This document shows, one piece after another, positions 40,395 to 52,181 of a DNA stretch of 64,000 nucleotides. A program made the translations under genes and the position numbers. This DNA comes from Piscinibacter sp. XHJ-5. Lineage in GTDB: Bacteria; Pseudomonadota; Gammaproteobacteria; Burkholderiales; Burkholderiaceae_C. The DNA is taken from contig NZ_CP123228.1 of the NCBI RefSeq assembly GCF_029855045.1, forward strand, positions 3,162,001 through 3,226,000, read 5' to 3'. Position 1 is the stretch's first letter; every line of letters begins with the position of its first letter. The notes below the pieces were generated by a model. The model saw only the letters and a list, made by a program, of their open reading frames with translations. It did no database searches and had not been told where the DNA came from.

Positions 40395-41197
40395 GACGCC
40401 GCTCCCAGCAGCACGGGCTCGCCGCCGACCGGCGTGCTGGGCACGGCGAAGTCCTGGCTGGCCATCACGCCGGCGCGCCAGGCCTGGCGTCCTGCCTGGA
40501 CGGCGAGGCGAAAGGCGCGCGCCATCGCGACCGGGTCACCCGCCTGCGCGACGGCCGAGTTGAGCAGCACGGCGTCGAAGCCCATCTCCAAGGCTTGCGC
40601 CGCGTGCGACGGGGCGCCGATGCCGGCGTCGACGATCAGCGTGACGCCTGGCAGCCGCGCGCGCAGGGTGCGCAGCGCGAAGGGGTTCAGCAGTCCCTGG
40701 CCCGAGCCGATCGGCGCGCCCCACGGCATCAGCAGCGGGCAGCCGGCATCGAGCAGGCGGCGGCACGTGACCAGGTCGTCGGTGCAATACGGGAGGACCA
40801 CGAAGCCGTCGCGCACCAGCTGGGCGGCGGCGATGACCAGCTCGAAGGGATCCGGCTGCAGGGTGTGCTCGTCGCCGACCACCTCGAGCTTGATCCAGGG
40901 CGTGTCGTACAGCTCGCGTGCCATGTGCGCCAGCTGCACCGCCTCGCGTGCGCTGCGGCAGCCCGCCGTGTTCGGCAGCAGTCGTGCACCTTGCTGCCGC
41001 AGTGCATCGCGCACGATAGAGACGAATCCGTTGTCGCCTCCTGCGGCGAGCGTGCGCTTCAGGCCGACGGTGACGACCTGCGTGCCCGAGGCCGCGATCG
41101 CGTCTCGCAGCACCTGCGGCGACGGATACCCGGCAGTGCCGAGCAGGAAGCGGCTGTCGAGCGTGATGCCGCCGACTTGCCAGGGGTCGTGGGACAT
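40391..41197 (-). CDS. thiG: Thiazole synthase
   Basis: A 268-residue TIM-barrel enzyme that forms thiazole phosphate from deoxyxylulose 5-phosphate, dehydroglycine and ThiS thiocarboxylate. Family motifs: SRFLLGTAGYPSPQVLRDAI, WIKLEVVGDEHTLQPDPFE, GAPIGSGQGLLNP and DAGIGAPSHAAQALEMGFDAVLLNSAVA. It lies 3 bp after thiS and overlaps thiDE, in standard thi operon order. Confidence 0.95.
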   Translation of the reverse strand: MSHDPWQVGGITLDSRFLLGTAGYPSPQVLRDAIAASGTQVVTVGLKRTLAAGGDNGFVSIVRDALRQQGARLLPNTAGCRSAREAVQLAHMARELYDTPWIKLEVVGDEHTLQPDPFELVIAAAQLVRDGFVVLPYCTDDLVTCRRLLDAGCPLLMPWGAPIGSGQGLLNPFALRTLRARLPGVTLIVDAGIGAPSHAAQALEMGFDAVLLNSAVAQAGDPVAMARAFRLAVQAGRQAWRAGVMASQDFAVPSTPVGGEPVLLGAAS

Positions 41198-41200
41198 GGA

Positions 41201-41400
41201 TCAGCCTCCGACGATGGGTTGGAACAGCAGCACGGCATCCCCGGGCTGGAGGACGTGAGCGACGCGCCGGGCCCGCGGGACGAAGACGCCGTTGACGGCA
41301 GTGCCGACCTGCTCGGGGAGGTGGCCGAGCTGGGCGATCAGGTCGGCGAGGGTGATGCCGTCGTCGACCCCATGGGGTCGATCGTCGAGTCGGATCTCCA

Positions 41401-41404
<4 letters not shown>
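41201..41404 (-). CDS. thiS: Sulfur carrier protein ThiS
   Basis: A 67-residue ubiquitin-like sulfur carrier ending in the required Gly-Gly (LLFQPIVGG). The middle matches ThiS (GITLADLIAQLGHLPEQVGTAVNGVFVPRA). The C-terminal Gly is adenylated and thiocarboxylated to donate sulfur to ThiG. The ATG overlaps the thiO stop. No ThiF-type activating enzyme is encoded here. Confidence 0.93.
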
Positions 41405-44470
<3,066 letters not shown>

Positions 44471-44587
44471 GGCGGATTCTCACACAAGCGCCGGCCGGCG
44501 CCATGTCGGGGTTTTCACTCCGAGCGGCGGAGCGATCGGTTCCTCCAATGCGTGCGCTACATCACGACGCCGGCAGTGCCCGCTTCA

Positions 44588-46594
44588 ATGCCGCGCCCGG
44601 ATGGCCGATATCCAGGAATCGTGCCGTGGCTGCTCTGGTTCGCCCTTGTCGTTCCCGTCGTGCCGGTGCTGGCGATCGTGCTGGTCCGGTGGAGTCGGCG
44701 CGTGCGCGAAGTACGCGCCCTCGATCGGGCGCTGAGCCATCTGTCCGAATTCCGGCTGCCGTTGCCCGACGCGGTGAAGGATGCGCTGCCGCCGGCGCTG
44801 CGACAGCTCGTGCAGGGCTACGACGACATGTTCGCCGAGATGCGCCGGCGCGAGATCGCACTGGCCGGCAAGCTCGAGCGCTATGCCTTCATGGAGCTGC
44901 ACACGGAGGACATCCTGATGCAGGTGGACGGCCGCGGCATCGTCACCTACGTGTCGCCGGCGGTGCACACCCACCTGGGCTACTGCCCTCAGGAGCTGTG
45001 CGGCCAGCGCGTGCTGGAGCTGCTGCACCCCGACGAGCTGCCGACATGGATCGAGGCGCTGAAGGCCTCGGCGCGAGCGCACAAGGGGGCCTTGCTCGAA
45101 GGCCGCTGGCGCAGCAAGGACGGGCGCTACGTCGCCCTCGAGATGTCGATGCGCCACGCCTATGGCCTCAACGGCACCGTGGCGGGCACGATCAGCATGG
45201 CGCGCAACGTCGAGGCGCGCAACGAGCTGCGTGAGCGCCTGACGCGGGCCGCCCACACCGACCAGCTCACGGGCCTTCCCAACCGTGCGGCGCTGGTCGA
45301 ATCGCTGCAGCACCTGCGGGCCGGCAGCCACGAACGGCCCTTCGTGCTGTTCCTGTTCGACCTCGACCGCTTCAAGCAGGTCAACGATTCGCTGGGCCAC
45401 GCCGCGGGCGATTCCTACCTGGTGGAGACGGCCAACCGCGTGCGCGCCATGCTGCGGCCCGGCGACACGCTGGCCCGCATGGGCGGCGACGAGTTCGTGG
45501 CGCTGTTCGAGGGCATCGGCTCCGAGGGGGCGGCGCGCTCGATCGCATCGCGCATCATCGACGCGGTAAGCCAGCCCTACTCATGTCACGGGGCGCTGCT
45601 GCACCCCAAGACCTCGATCGGCATCGTGTTGTGCAACGACCCGGCGCTGCCCTCCGACGAACTGATCTCGCGCGCCGACCGCGCGATGTACACCGCCAAG
45701 CGCCAGGGCGGCAACCTCGCGATCGTCTACAACGAAAGCCACATCCATTCGCTGCGCCAGGACTTCACCGTCGAGCAGCTGCTGTCGCAGGCGCTGCAGC
45801 AGGACAGGCTGGTGCTGCACTTCCAGCCCATCGTCGACGCGAAGACCAAGCAGCCCGTGCTGGCCGAAGCGCTGGTGCGCATGCGCGCCGAGGACGGCAG
45901 CCTGCTGGGCCCGGGCACCTTCATCGACGTGGCCGAGAAGACCGGGCAGATCGTGCAGGTGGGGCAGTGGGTGCTGGAGCAGGCGTGCCGGCAGGCGCGG
46001 CGCCTCGAGGAAGCCGGCACGCCCACCGCGATCAGCGTGAACGTCTCGCCGCGCCAGCTGCTGCACGTGAACTTCGTGCGCAGCGTGGAAACCGTGCTCG
46101 AGCACACCGGCGTGTCGCCGTCGTCCATCATGCTGGAGGTGACGGAATCGGCGGTGATGGAGGACGTGCAGAAGGCCAAGGCCACGCTGAACCACCTGCG
46201 CACGCTCGGCTTCCGGCTCGCGCTCGACGACTTCGGCACGGGCTATTCGAGCATCTCGATGCTGAAGACGCTGCCGTTCCACGTGCTGAAGATCGACCGC
46301 TCGTTCGTGCGCGACAGCGAGGGCATGGCGCTCGGGCCGAGCACGCTGGGCGCCATCATCGACATCGGCAAGAGCGTGCACCTGACCATCATCGCCGAGG
46401 GCATCGAGACCGAAGCGCAGGCCATGCACCTCGAGTGCCTGGGCTGCGACCTGCTGCAGGGCTTCCGCTTCTTCCGCCCGATGGAAGCGCAGGCGCACGC
46501 GGAGGTGCTGCGTCAGGGCAGGGCGCCGCTGCTGACGGCGGCCTCGGCGCAACCCATTGCGAACCAGGTGAGCCTGTTCGAGCCGGTGGGGTGA
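44588..46594 (+). CDS. PAS-GGDEF-EAL cyclic-di-GMP signalling protein
   Basis: A 668-residue protein: one N-terminal membrane helix (PWLLWFALVVPVVPVLAIVLV, about 10-30), a PAS domain (about 105-225; DILMQVDGRGIVTYVSPAVHTHLGYCPQEL), GGDEF (about 230-395; MGGDEF intact, I-site RPGD) and EAL (about 405-655; AEALVRM, DDFGTGYSS, KIDRSFV, AEGIET). Both catalytic signatures are intact, so it could make or break c-di-GMP depending on its PAS signal. ATG 44588 begins just before the membrane helix; the upstream frame overlaps the thiC leader and is rejected. Confidence 0.9.
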   Translation: MPRPDGRYPGIVPWLLWFALVVPVVPVLAIVLVRWSRRVREVRALDRALSHLSEFRLPLPDAVKDALPPALRQLVQGYDDMFAEMRRREIALAGKLERYAFMELHTEDILMQVDGRGIVTYVSPAVHTHLGYCPQELCGQRVLELLHPDELPTWIEALKASARAHKGALLEGRWRSKDGRYVALEMSMRHAYGLNGTVAGTISMARNVEARNELRERLTRAAHTDQLTGLPNRAALVESLQHLRAGSHERPFVLFLFDLDRFKQVNDSLGHAAGDSYLVETANRVRAMLRPGDTLARMGGDEFVALFEGIGSEGAARSIASRIIDAVSQPYSCHGALLHPKTSIGIVLCNDPALPSDELISRADRAMYTAKRQGGNLAIVYNESHIHSLRQDFTVEQLLSQALQQDRLVLHFQPIVDAKTKQPVLAEALVRMRAEDGSLLGPGTFIDVAEKTGQIVQVGQWVLEQACRQARRLEEAGTPTAISVNVSPRQLLHVNFVRSVETVLEHTGVSPSSIMLEVTESAVMEDVQKAKATLNHLRTLGFRLALDDFGTGYSSISMLKTLPFHVLKIDRSFVRDSEGMALGPSTLGAIIDIGKSVHLTIIAEGIETEAQAMHLECLGCDLLQGFRFFRPMEAQAHAEVLRQGRAPLLTAASAQPIANQVSLFEPVG

Positions 46595-46602
46595 GGCCCT
46601 CA

Positions 46603-46623
46603 CCCGAGCCTCTCCCGCTCGGG
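46603..46623. terminator. Hairpin in the convergent region after the GGDEF-EAL gene
   Basis: CCCGAGC (46603-46609) and GCTCGGG (46617-46623) form a 7-bp stem around CTCTCCC. It begins 8 bp after the stop and ends 3 bp before the end of the leftward phosphorylase gene. The loop resembles half of the dispersed CCCTCTCCC palindrome. Confidence 0.5.
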
Positions 46624-46625
46624 CT

Positions 46626-47471
46626 TCACCGGCGCAGCACGGCCATCCATTCGCGCTGTGCCTGCGACATCGCCTCGTCGGGCGTCATCAGCGCCGATTG
46701 CAGCGCGGTGCGGATCTCCGGCTCCTCCTCGGGCAAGGGCGAGCGCAGCGCGGCCGCGAGCAGCGCGCGCGCCTGCTCGAGGCTCTGGCGGTACAGCGCC
46801 ATGATGGCGCTCACGGTGACGTGCTGCGCGGGGTCGTCCATCCAGCAGTCGTAGTCGGTGACGATGCCCACCGTCGCATAGCAGATCTGCGCCTCGCGCG
46901 CGAGGAAGACCTCGGGCACGTTGGTCATGCCCACCAGCTCGCAGCCCGCCTGACGCAGGAAGAAGCTTTCGGCGCGCGTTCCGAGCCGCGGCCCCTCGAC
47001 GCAGGCGTAGGTGACGTCGCGGTGCAGCGTGAGACGGCTGGCGGCGGCGGCCTGCGCGATCCAGTCGACCATGTTCGCGCTCACGGGACGGGCCGTGGAG
47101 ACGTGCGCGGCGATGCCATCGCCGAAGAAGGTGCGCCGGCGCTCGCCCTTGGTCCAGTCGAAGTACTGGCTCGGCACGGCGAAGTCGCCGGGCGCGATGC
47201 GCTCGGCCAGGCTGCCGACGGCGGAGAAGGCCAGGATCTGGGTGGCGCCGGCGCGCTTCAGCGCGAACACGTTGGCGCGGTAGTTGATCTCGTGCGGCAG
47301 CAGCCGGTGGCCGCTGCCGTGGCGCGCGAGGAAGAGCAGCGGGCGGTCGTCCAGGCGCCCGCGCAGCAGGCTGCCCGACGGGGCACCGAACGGAGTGGTG
47401 TCGTCGAGCCGCTCGTCGACCACCATGCCGGGAAGCTCGTAGATGCCGGTGCCGCCGATGATCGCAAGCAT
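46626..47471 (-). CDS. S-methyl-5'-thioinosine / methylthioadenosine phosphorylase
   Basis: A 281-residue purine-nucleoside phosphorylase-family enzyme of methionine salvage. Motifs: MLAIIGGTGIYELPGM (phosphate loop), RHGSGHRLLPHEINYRAN, GSLAERIAPGDFAVPSQYFDWT, ACVEGPRLGTRAE, MTNVPEVFLAREAQICYATV and TDYDCW. Proteobacterial members often prefer methylthioinosine (MTIP) to methylthioadenosine; sequence inspection alone does not separate these. No other salvage gene is adjacent. ATG 47471 is chosen because the first strand begins there. Confidence 0.87.
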   Translation of the reverse strand: MLAIIGGTGIYELPGMVVDERLDDTTPFGAPSGSLLRGRLDDRPLLFLARHGSGHRLLPHEINYRANVFALKRAGATQILAFSAVGSLAERIAPGDFAVPSQYFDWTKGERRRTFFGDGIAAHVSTARPVSANMVDWIAQAAAASRLTLHRDVTYACVEGPRLGTRAESFFLRQAGCELVGMTNVPEVFLAREAQICYATVGIVTDYDCWMDDPAQHVTVSAIMALYRQSLEQARALLAAALRSPLPEEEPEIRTALQSALMTPDEAMSQAQREWMAVLRR

Positions 47472-47582
47472 GTTCGCTCCTCGTGGAAAGACCGCCGCAG
47501 GATGGTGCTGTCGCCGCGTCAAAGGGTGCATTGTGCGGCGGCCGCAGCGGGACGCCCTCTGCACGCCAGCGACTTCCGCGCC

Positions 47583-48863
47583 TCAGAAGTGCATGGCCAC
47601 CGCATCGGTGACGCGGTAGTCGTTCTCGACGACCGGCATCCAGTGCCATTTGTCGAAGGTGGTGCAGGGGTGCGAGATGCCCAGGCCGACGCGCTCGCCC
47701 ACCAGGGGAGCGTGCCCGGCGTCGGCCTCGTCCCAGCGCAGGTAGGCGTGCTGGTCGTTGAGGGCGGTGACGCGCCAGGTGGGCGGCACGGCGCCCGCTG
47801 AAAGCGAGCCGCGCGCCGCGCGGGCGATGGGAATCGGCATCTCCAGGTCGAAGGAGATGTCGCGCTTGCCCACGGCGAGGATGGCGAGCCGCGCCTCGGG
47901 ACGCGATTGGACGGCGGCCCACACCTCCAGCGCCGGCCGCAGCGTGTCGGCGCAGCCGCAGCGCTGCTCGACCGCCTGCACCATGCGGCGGTAGAAGCCA
48001 TGGTCGTGCGTGACATAGCAGCCGGAGCGCAGCAGGCCGCGCACGGGCCTGCCCAGCGTGGGACGCAGGCGGCCGGCCACCAGATCGAAGATGGCCGAGC
48101 CGCCGGCGGACATCAGGACCTCGTCGGTGTCGAACAGGCCTTGGGCGTCGCACAGCCGCGCGACGGCCTCGGCGCGGCCCATCAGCGATTCGGCGTAGGG
48201 CTGGTCCGCCTCGGTGCGACCCGTCGCGCCCAGGCCTTCGTAGCACTCGATGCCGGCGAGACGGACCGCCGCGCTGGCATGCAGCGCCCGCGCCAGCGTG
48301 AGGGCCTCCTCCTGCGTGCGGCAGCCGGTGCGGCCGCCGTCCAGACCGATCTCGAGCATCACCTCGAACGGCGCGCTCCCGGGACGGGCAGCGAACCAGG
48401 CGTCGATCAGCGCGAGCTGCGCCTGTGAATCGACGAGGAACACCACCCGCAGTCCCGGGTGCGCCGCCAGCTGCGCCTGGATGGCGGCCAGGTCGCCGTC
48501 GTCGATCACCTGGTTGGCGATGACGGCGCGGCGCACGCCGGCCGCGACGCCGACCGCCAGCTGCGTGGCGTTGGCGAAGGTGAGGCCCCATGCGCCCGCA
48601 TCGAGCTGGCGGCGGAACAGCTGCGGCGACATCGTCGTCTTGCCGTGCGGTGCGAGCGAGAGGCCCCAGGCGTCCGTCTGCTGCTGCATCCATGCGACGT
48701 TGTGCTCCAGGGCTTCGCGCTTCAGCAAGGCGATCGGCAGCGGCAGGTCGCCGGCAAGCACGTTCCATCCGGCGGCGGCGAGCTCGCTGCGCCGCAGCGG
48801 GGGGTGGCCCTGGGGAAGGCCCTTGAGCCCGGGCGCCAGCGTGGGGTCGAGCAGATCGTTCAT
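47583..48863 (-). CDS. D-threonine aldolase/D-serine deaminase-like PLP enzyme (amino acid deaminase)
   Basis: A 426-residue alanine-racemase-fold protein. The PLP lysine is K75 in SLAPHGKTTMSPQLF. Other signatures are FEVMLEIGLDGGRTGCRTQEE, VLMSAGGSAIFDL, LRSGCYVTHDHGFYRRM, and the C-terminal ISHPCTTFDKW, whose His and Cys are the metal ligands in D-serine dehydratases. It probably deaminates or cleaves a D-beta-hydroxy amino acid; the exact substrate is unknown. It stands alone, divergent from the GST gene. Confidence 0.83.
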   Translation of the reverse strand: MNDLLDPTLAPGLKGLPQGHPPLRRSELAAAGWNVLAGDLPLPIALLKREALEHNVAWMQQQTDAWGLSLAPHGKTTMSPQLFRRQLDAGAWGLTFANATQLAVGVAAGVRRAVIANQVIDDGDLAAIQAQLAAHPGLRVVFLVDSQAQLALIDAWFAARPGSAPFEVMLEIGLDGGRTGCRTQEEALTLARALHASAAVRLAGIECYEGLGATGRTEADQPYAESLMGRAEAVARLCDAQGLFDTDEVLMSAGGSAIFDLVAGRLRPTLGRPVRGLLRSGCYVTHDHGFYRRMVQAVEQRCGCADTLRPALEVWAAVQSRPEARLAILAVGKRDISFDLEMPIPIARAARGSLSAGAVPPTWRVTALNDQHAYLRWDEADAGHAPLVGERVGLGISHPCTTFDKWHWMPVVENDYRVTDAVAMHF

Positions 48864-48962
48864 GCAGCCATCTTCATGATCACGCCGTTGGCGGCCCCAC
48901 GCACTGCCCGGGCATTGCAGCCCGACACAGAATCGCGCCTCGCCTTTCCGACCAAAGCCTTC

Positions 48963-49670
48963 ATGACGACCCTTTCCGACTTTCCGATCACCGCGAAGTG
49001 GCCCGCACGCCACCCCGACCGCATCCAGCTCTATTCGCTGCCGACGCCCAACGGCGTGAAGGTGTCGATCATGCTCGAGGAAACCGGCCTGCCGTACGAG
49101 CCGCATCGGGTCGGCTTCGACACCAACGACCAGATGTCGCCGGAGTTCCTGTCGCTCAACCCCAACAACAAGATCCCGGCGATCATCGATCCGCAAGGGC
49201 CGGGCGGGCAGCCGCTGGCGCTGTTCGAGTCGGGTGCCATCCTGCTCTACCTGGCCGAGAAGTCGGGGCAGCTGTTGCCCGCGGACGCCGCCTCCCGCTA
49301 CCAGACGATCCAGTGGCTGATGTTCCAGATGGGCGGGATCGGCCCGATGTTCGGCCAGGTGGGCTTCTTCCACAAATTCGCCGGCAAGGCCTATGAGGAC
49401 AAGCGACCGCGCGACCGCTACGCGGCCGAATCGAGGCGGCTGCTGAACGTGCTCGACCAGCGGCTGGCCGGCCGCGCCTGGCTCATGGGCGACGACTACA
49501 CCATTGCCGACATCGCGACCTTTCCATGGGTGCGCAACCTGATCGGCTTCTACGAGGCGGGCGATCTGGTCGGCATCGCCGACTTCCCCGAAGTGACCCG
49601 CGTGCTGCAGGCCTTCGTCGCACGGCCGGCAGTCGTGCGCGGACTCGAGATCCCGCGCAAGCCGGCCTGA
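48963..49670 (+). CDS. Nu-class-like glutathione transferase (YghU/YfcG type)
   Basis: A 235-residue protein with N-terminal thioredoxin domain HPDRIQLYSLPTPNGVKVSIML, in which TPNG is the nu-class active-site signature, then LNPNNKIPAIIDPQG and ESGAILLYLAEKSG. The helical domain contains YTIADIATFPWVRN. YghU/YfcG proteins bind two glutathiones and have disulfide-bond reductase activity. It is the second GST of the window and unrelated at close range to the first. Confidence 0.9.
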   Translation: MTTLSDFPITAKWPARHPDRIQLYSLPTPNGVKVSIMLEETGLPYEPHRVGFDTNDQMSPEFLSLNPNNKIPAIIDPQGPGGQPLALFESGAILLYLAEKSGQLLPADAASRYQTIQWLMFQMGGIGPMFGQVGFFHKFAGKAYEDKRPRDRYAAESRRLLNVLDQRLAGRAWLMGDDYTIADIATFPWVRNLIGFYEAGDLVGIADFPEVTRVLQAFVARPAVVRGLEIPRKPA

Positions 49671-49749
49671 GGCGCGGTAGGGGCAAGGCGCGGGGCGCGC
49701 CGCGAGGCGTGTTAAACCGGCCGGCGTGCCACTGCCCCACCGCGAATCC

Positions 49750-52020
49750 ATGCCTGACGCACTGCTTCGAGTCGAACGCACGGCACGCCGGCATCCCCGG
49801 ATGGCCATCGCGCTGTTGCGGCGACTCGAGGAGGCGGCGCGGGCGGCGGCGGACGTCGCGCTGGCCCTGGACGCGCTGTACCGGCGCTACTTCGTGCTCG
49901 AGCGGCTCGGCGAGGCCGGTGCCATCCTCGACGAGCTGTACGCCGGCCTGCAGGCCGCCGAGGAGAGCGGGCTGGCGCGGCAGACCGGGCGCATGCTCGA
50001 GGCCATCGGCCGGGTGCGCTACACCCGCGGCGAGTACGAGGAGGCGGTGCATTGCTGGGGGCAGTGCGTGCGGCTGTACGAGGTCACCGGCGACCTGTGC
50101 TGCGGCGTCGAGGCGCGCATCGGCCTGGGCGCCGTCTACGACGCGATCGGCGACCGTCGCAGCAGCGCGCGCTTCCATCAGGATGCGCGGGCGCTGCTGG
50201 CCGATGCCGACGAGCCCTACCTGCGCGCCAAGCTGGCGCTCAACCTCGGGGTCAACCTGCGCGCGATGGGCGAGCGCGCCGAGGCGGTACGGCAGTTCGA
50301 GCTGGCGCGCCGCGAGGCGCAGCGCAGCAACATCCGCGAGTACGTGGCCGAGGCGCATTGGCACCTGGGCCAATGCGCCCAGGACGAGGGTGACCTCGAG
50401 CCGGCGCAGGCGCTGGTCAGCGCGGCGCTGACGCTGGCCCAGGCCTGCGGCTACACGTGGCTGGGGGCGGCGGCCTTCATCACCCTGGCGCGTTGCTACC
50501 AGGCGCAGGGCAACGACGCGCGCGCCTTCGACGCCTACGAGCAGGGCCTGGCGGTGGCCGAGCGCATCGGCGCCCGACCGCAGCAGACGGCCTGCCACCA
50601 CGCGCTGTCGATGCTCGCCGAGAAGAGCGGCGAGCTGGCCGTGGCGCTGCACCATGCGCGGCGGCACATGGCGCTGGAGCTCGAGATCAAGAAGGAGCTG
50701 GCGGCACCGGACCAGCTTCGCCAGCTGCAGCAATACGACCTGTCGCAGAAGCCGCCGATCCAGAAGCTGCTGGAGCTCTCGTCGGGCGGCGGCGAGCGCG
50801 ACGCGGATCCGCTGTCGGCCGTCGCGTCGCTGGCGCGCGCTGCCGCCGACATCCTGCGCGTCGAGCTGGTCGCGGTGTGGCTGCGCGAAGGCGGCAGCGC
50901 CGAGCCGGTGTGCCGCGCCCTCGTTGCGCCGGCGCCACTGCGTCTGGCGCAAGGCGATGCACTGCCCGCGGACGGGCCGTACGCCGACCTCCAGCGCGAT
51001 CTGCAGGGCACGCTGGTGATCCACGACCTGCGCATCCATCCGGCCGGAGCGCAGCTGCACCGGCTCTTCGAGCCGGCGGACCTGCGCTCGCTGCTCGACG
51101 CGCCGCTGCAGCTGCGCGGCAGGAAGATCGGCACGATGAGCTTCGGCCAGGTCGGCGAGCGGCGCAACTGGACCCGCGACGACGTGCTGTTCGGCTGCCA
51201 CATCGGCCACCTGGTCGAGCACATCCTGAGCGATCGGGAACATCGCGAGGTCCAGACCCAGCTCGAGCGCTCGAACCAGGAGCTCGAGCAGCGCGTGCAG
51301 AGCCGCACGGTCGAGCTGCAGGGAGCCTTGCGCGCGCTGGAGGAGAGCAGCCTCACCGATCCGCTGACCGGCCTGCGCAACCGGCGCTTCCTGCTCCAGC
51401 ACCTGGACAACGACGCCGCGCTGAGCGCTCGTCACTGCGAAGGCGGCACCTCGAGGATCGTGTCGGCGCCGGGCTCCGACCTGCTGATGTTCATGGTCGA
51501 CCTCGACCACTTCAAGGAGGTCAACGACACCCACGGCCACCAGGCCGGCGACGCGGTCCTCACGCAGATCAAGGAGCGCCTGCGCCGCGTGTTCCGCGAG
51601 TCGGACTATCTGGTGCGCTGGGGCGGCGAGGAGTTCCTGATCGTGGCGCGTGCCACCTTGCGCAGCAAGGCCGCGATGATGGCCGAGCGGGTGCGCACCA
51701 CGATCGCCGGCCAGCCCTTCGTGCTGCCCGACGGCACGCAGCTCACCAAGACCTGCTCCGTCGGATTCGCGGCCTATCCCTTCATCACGTCGGCGCCGCG
51801 CGCCGTGCCGTGGCAGGACGTGGTCGACATCGTCGACACGGCGCTGTACGCCGCCAAGCGCGCCGGACGCAACGCCTGGGCAGGCCTGTCGGCCGGCGCG
51901 CATGCATCGCCGGACGGTCTGCTGACCCGGTTCAGGGCGAGTCCGCAACAGGCGCTGCAGCGCGGCGAACTGGTGCTGGCGACCAACCTCGATCCGCAGC
52001 AGGTGCAGGCCGCGCTCTGA
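49750..52020 (+). CDS. TPR-GAF-GGDEF diguanylate cyclase
   Basis: A 756-residue cytosolic protein. Residues about 1-320 are TPR-type repeats (RVRYTRGEYEEAVHCWGQCV, ARCYQAQGNDARAFDAYEQG). A GAF-like domain covers about 355-510 (DILRVELVAVWLREGG, APLQLRGRKIGTMSFGQ), then a coiled coil (REVQTQLERSNQELEQRVQS), and GGDEF at about 540-715 with DPLTGLRNRRFL, WGGEEF and I-site RESD. The order suggests a protein-interaction platform and small-molecule sensor driving c-di-GMP synthesis. An upstream GTG at 49726 is the alternative start. Confidence 0.9.
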   Translation: MPDALLRVERTARRHPRMAIALLRRLEEAARAAADVALALDALYRRYFVLERLGEAGAILDELYAGLQAAEESGLARQTGRMLEAIGRVRYTRGEYEEAVHCWGQCVRLYEVTGDLCCGVEARIGLGAVYDAIGDRRSSARFHQDARALLADADEPYLRAKLALNLGVNLRAMGERAEAVRQFELARREAQRSNIREYVAEAHWHLGQCAQDEGDLEPAQALVSAALTLAQACGYTWLGAAAFITLARCYQAQGNDARAFDAYEQGLAVAERIGARPQQTACHHALSMLAEKSGELAVALHHARRHMALELEIKKELAAPDQLRQLQQYDLSQKPPIQKLLELSSGGGERDADPLSAVASLARAAADILRVELVAVWLREGGSAEPVCRALVAPAPLRLAQGDALPADGPYADLQRDLQGTLVIHDLRIHPAGAQLHRLFEPADLRSLLDAPLQLRGRKIGTMSFGQVGERRNWTRDDVLFGCHIGHLVEHILSDREHREVQTQLERSNQELEQRVQSRTVELQGALRALEESSLTDPLTGLRNRRFLLQHLDNDAALSARHCEGGTSRIVSAPGSDLLMFMVDLDHFKEVNDTHGHQAGDAVLTQIKERLRRVFRESDYLVRWGGEEFLIVARATLRSKAAMMAERVRTTIAGQPFVLPDGTQLTKTCSVGFAAYPFITSAPRAVPWQDVVDIVDTALYAAKRAGRNAWAGLSAGAHASPDGLLTRFRASPQQALQRGELVLATNLDPQQVQAAL

Positions 52021-52108
52021 GATCGCCCCGAAAACCGAGCCCCTGTTGCGCCGCTTGGGACTCTCCCTAGGCTGCCGGTGAAAGAAAGTACCGGACTGCT
52101 CAAGAACG

Positions 52109-52140
52109 TATCGTTTCGCGCGCCTTGCTTGCCTATCGTT
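52109..52140 (+). promoter_or_regulatory. Direct repeat upstream of the polyol operon, candidate activator half-sites
   Basis: TATCGTT occurs at 52109-52115 and again at 52134-52140, 25 bp apart, each followed by a C one or two bases on. The repeat ends 41 bp before the start at 52182. AraC-family activators bind direct repeats, and an AraC regulator ends this operon, but the usual spacing is nearer 21 bp. Confidence 0.35.
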
Positions 52141-52181
52141 GCTTCGTCGACGACCTCAGATCGATGAACCAGGAGACACGC

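Noticed and set aside
38175..41258. A plus-strand open frame of more than 1000 codons antisense to LysR, thiDE and thiG.
   Set aside because: Its protein is His/Arg/Ala-rich shadow coding caused by high GC. The opposite strand carries clear, full-length families across the whole stretch.
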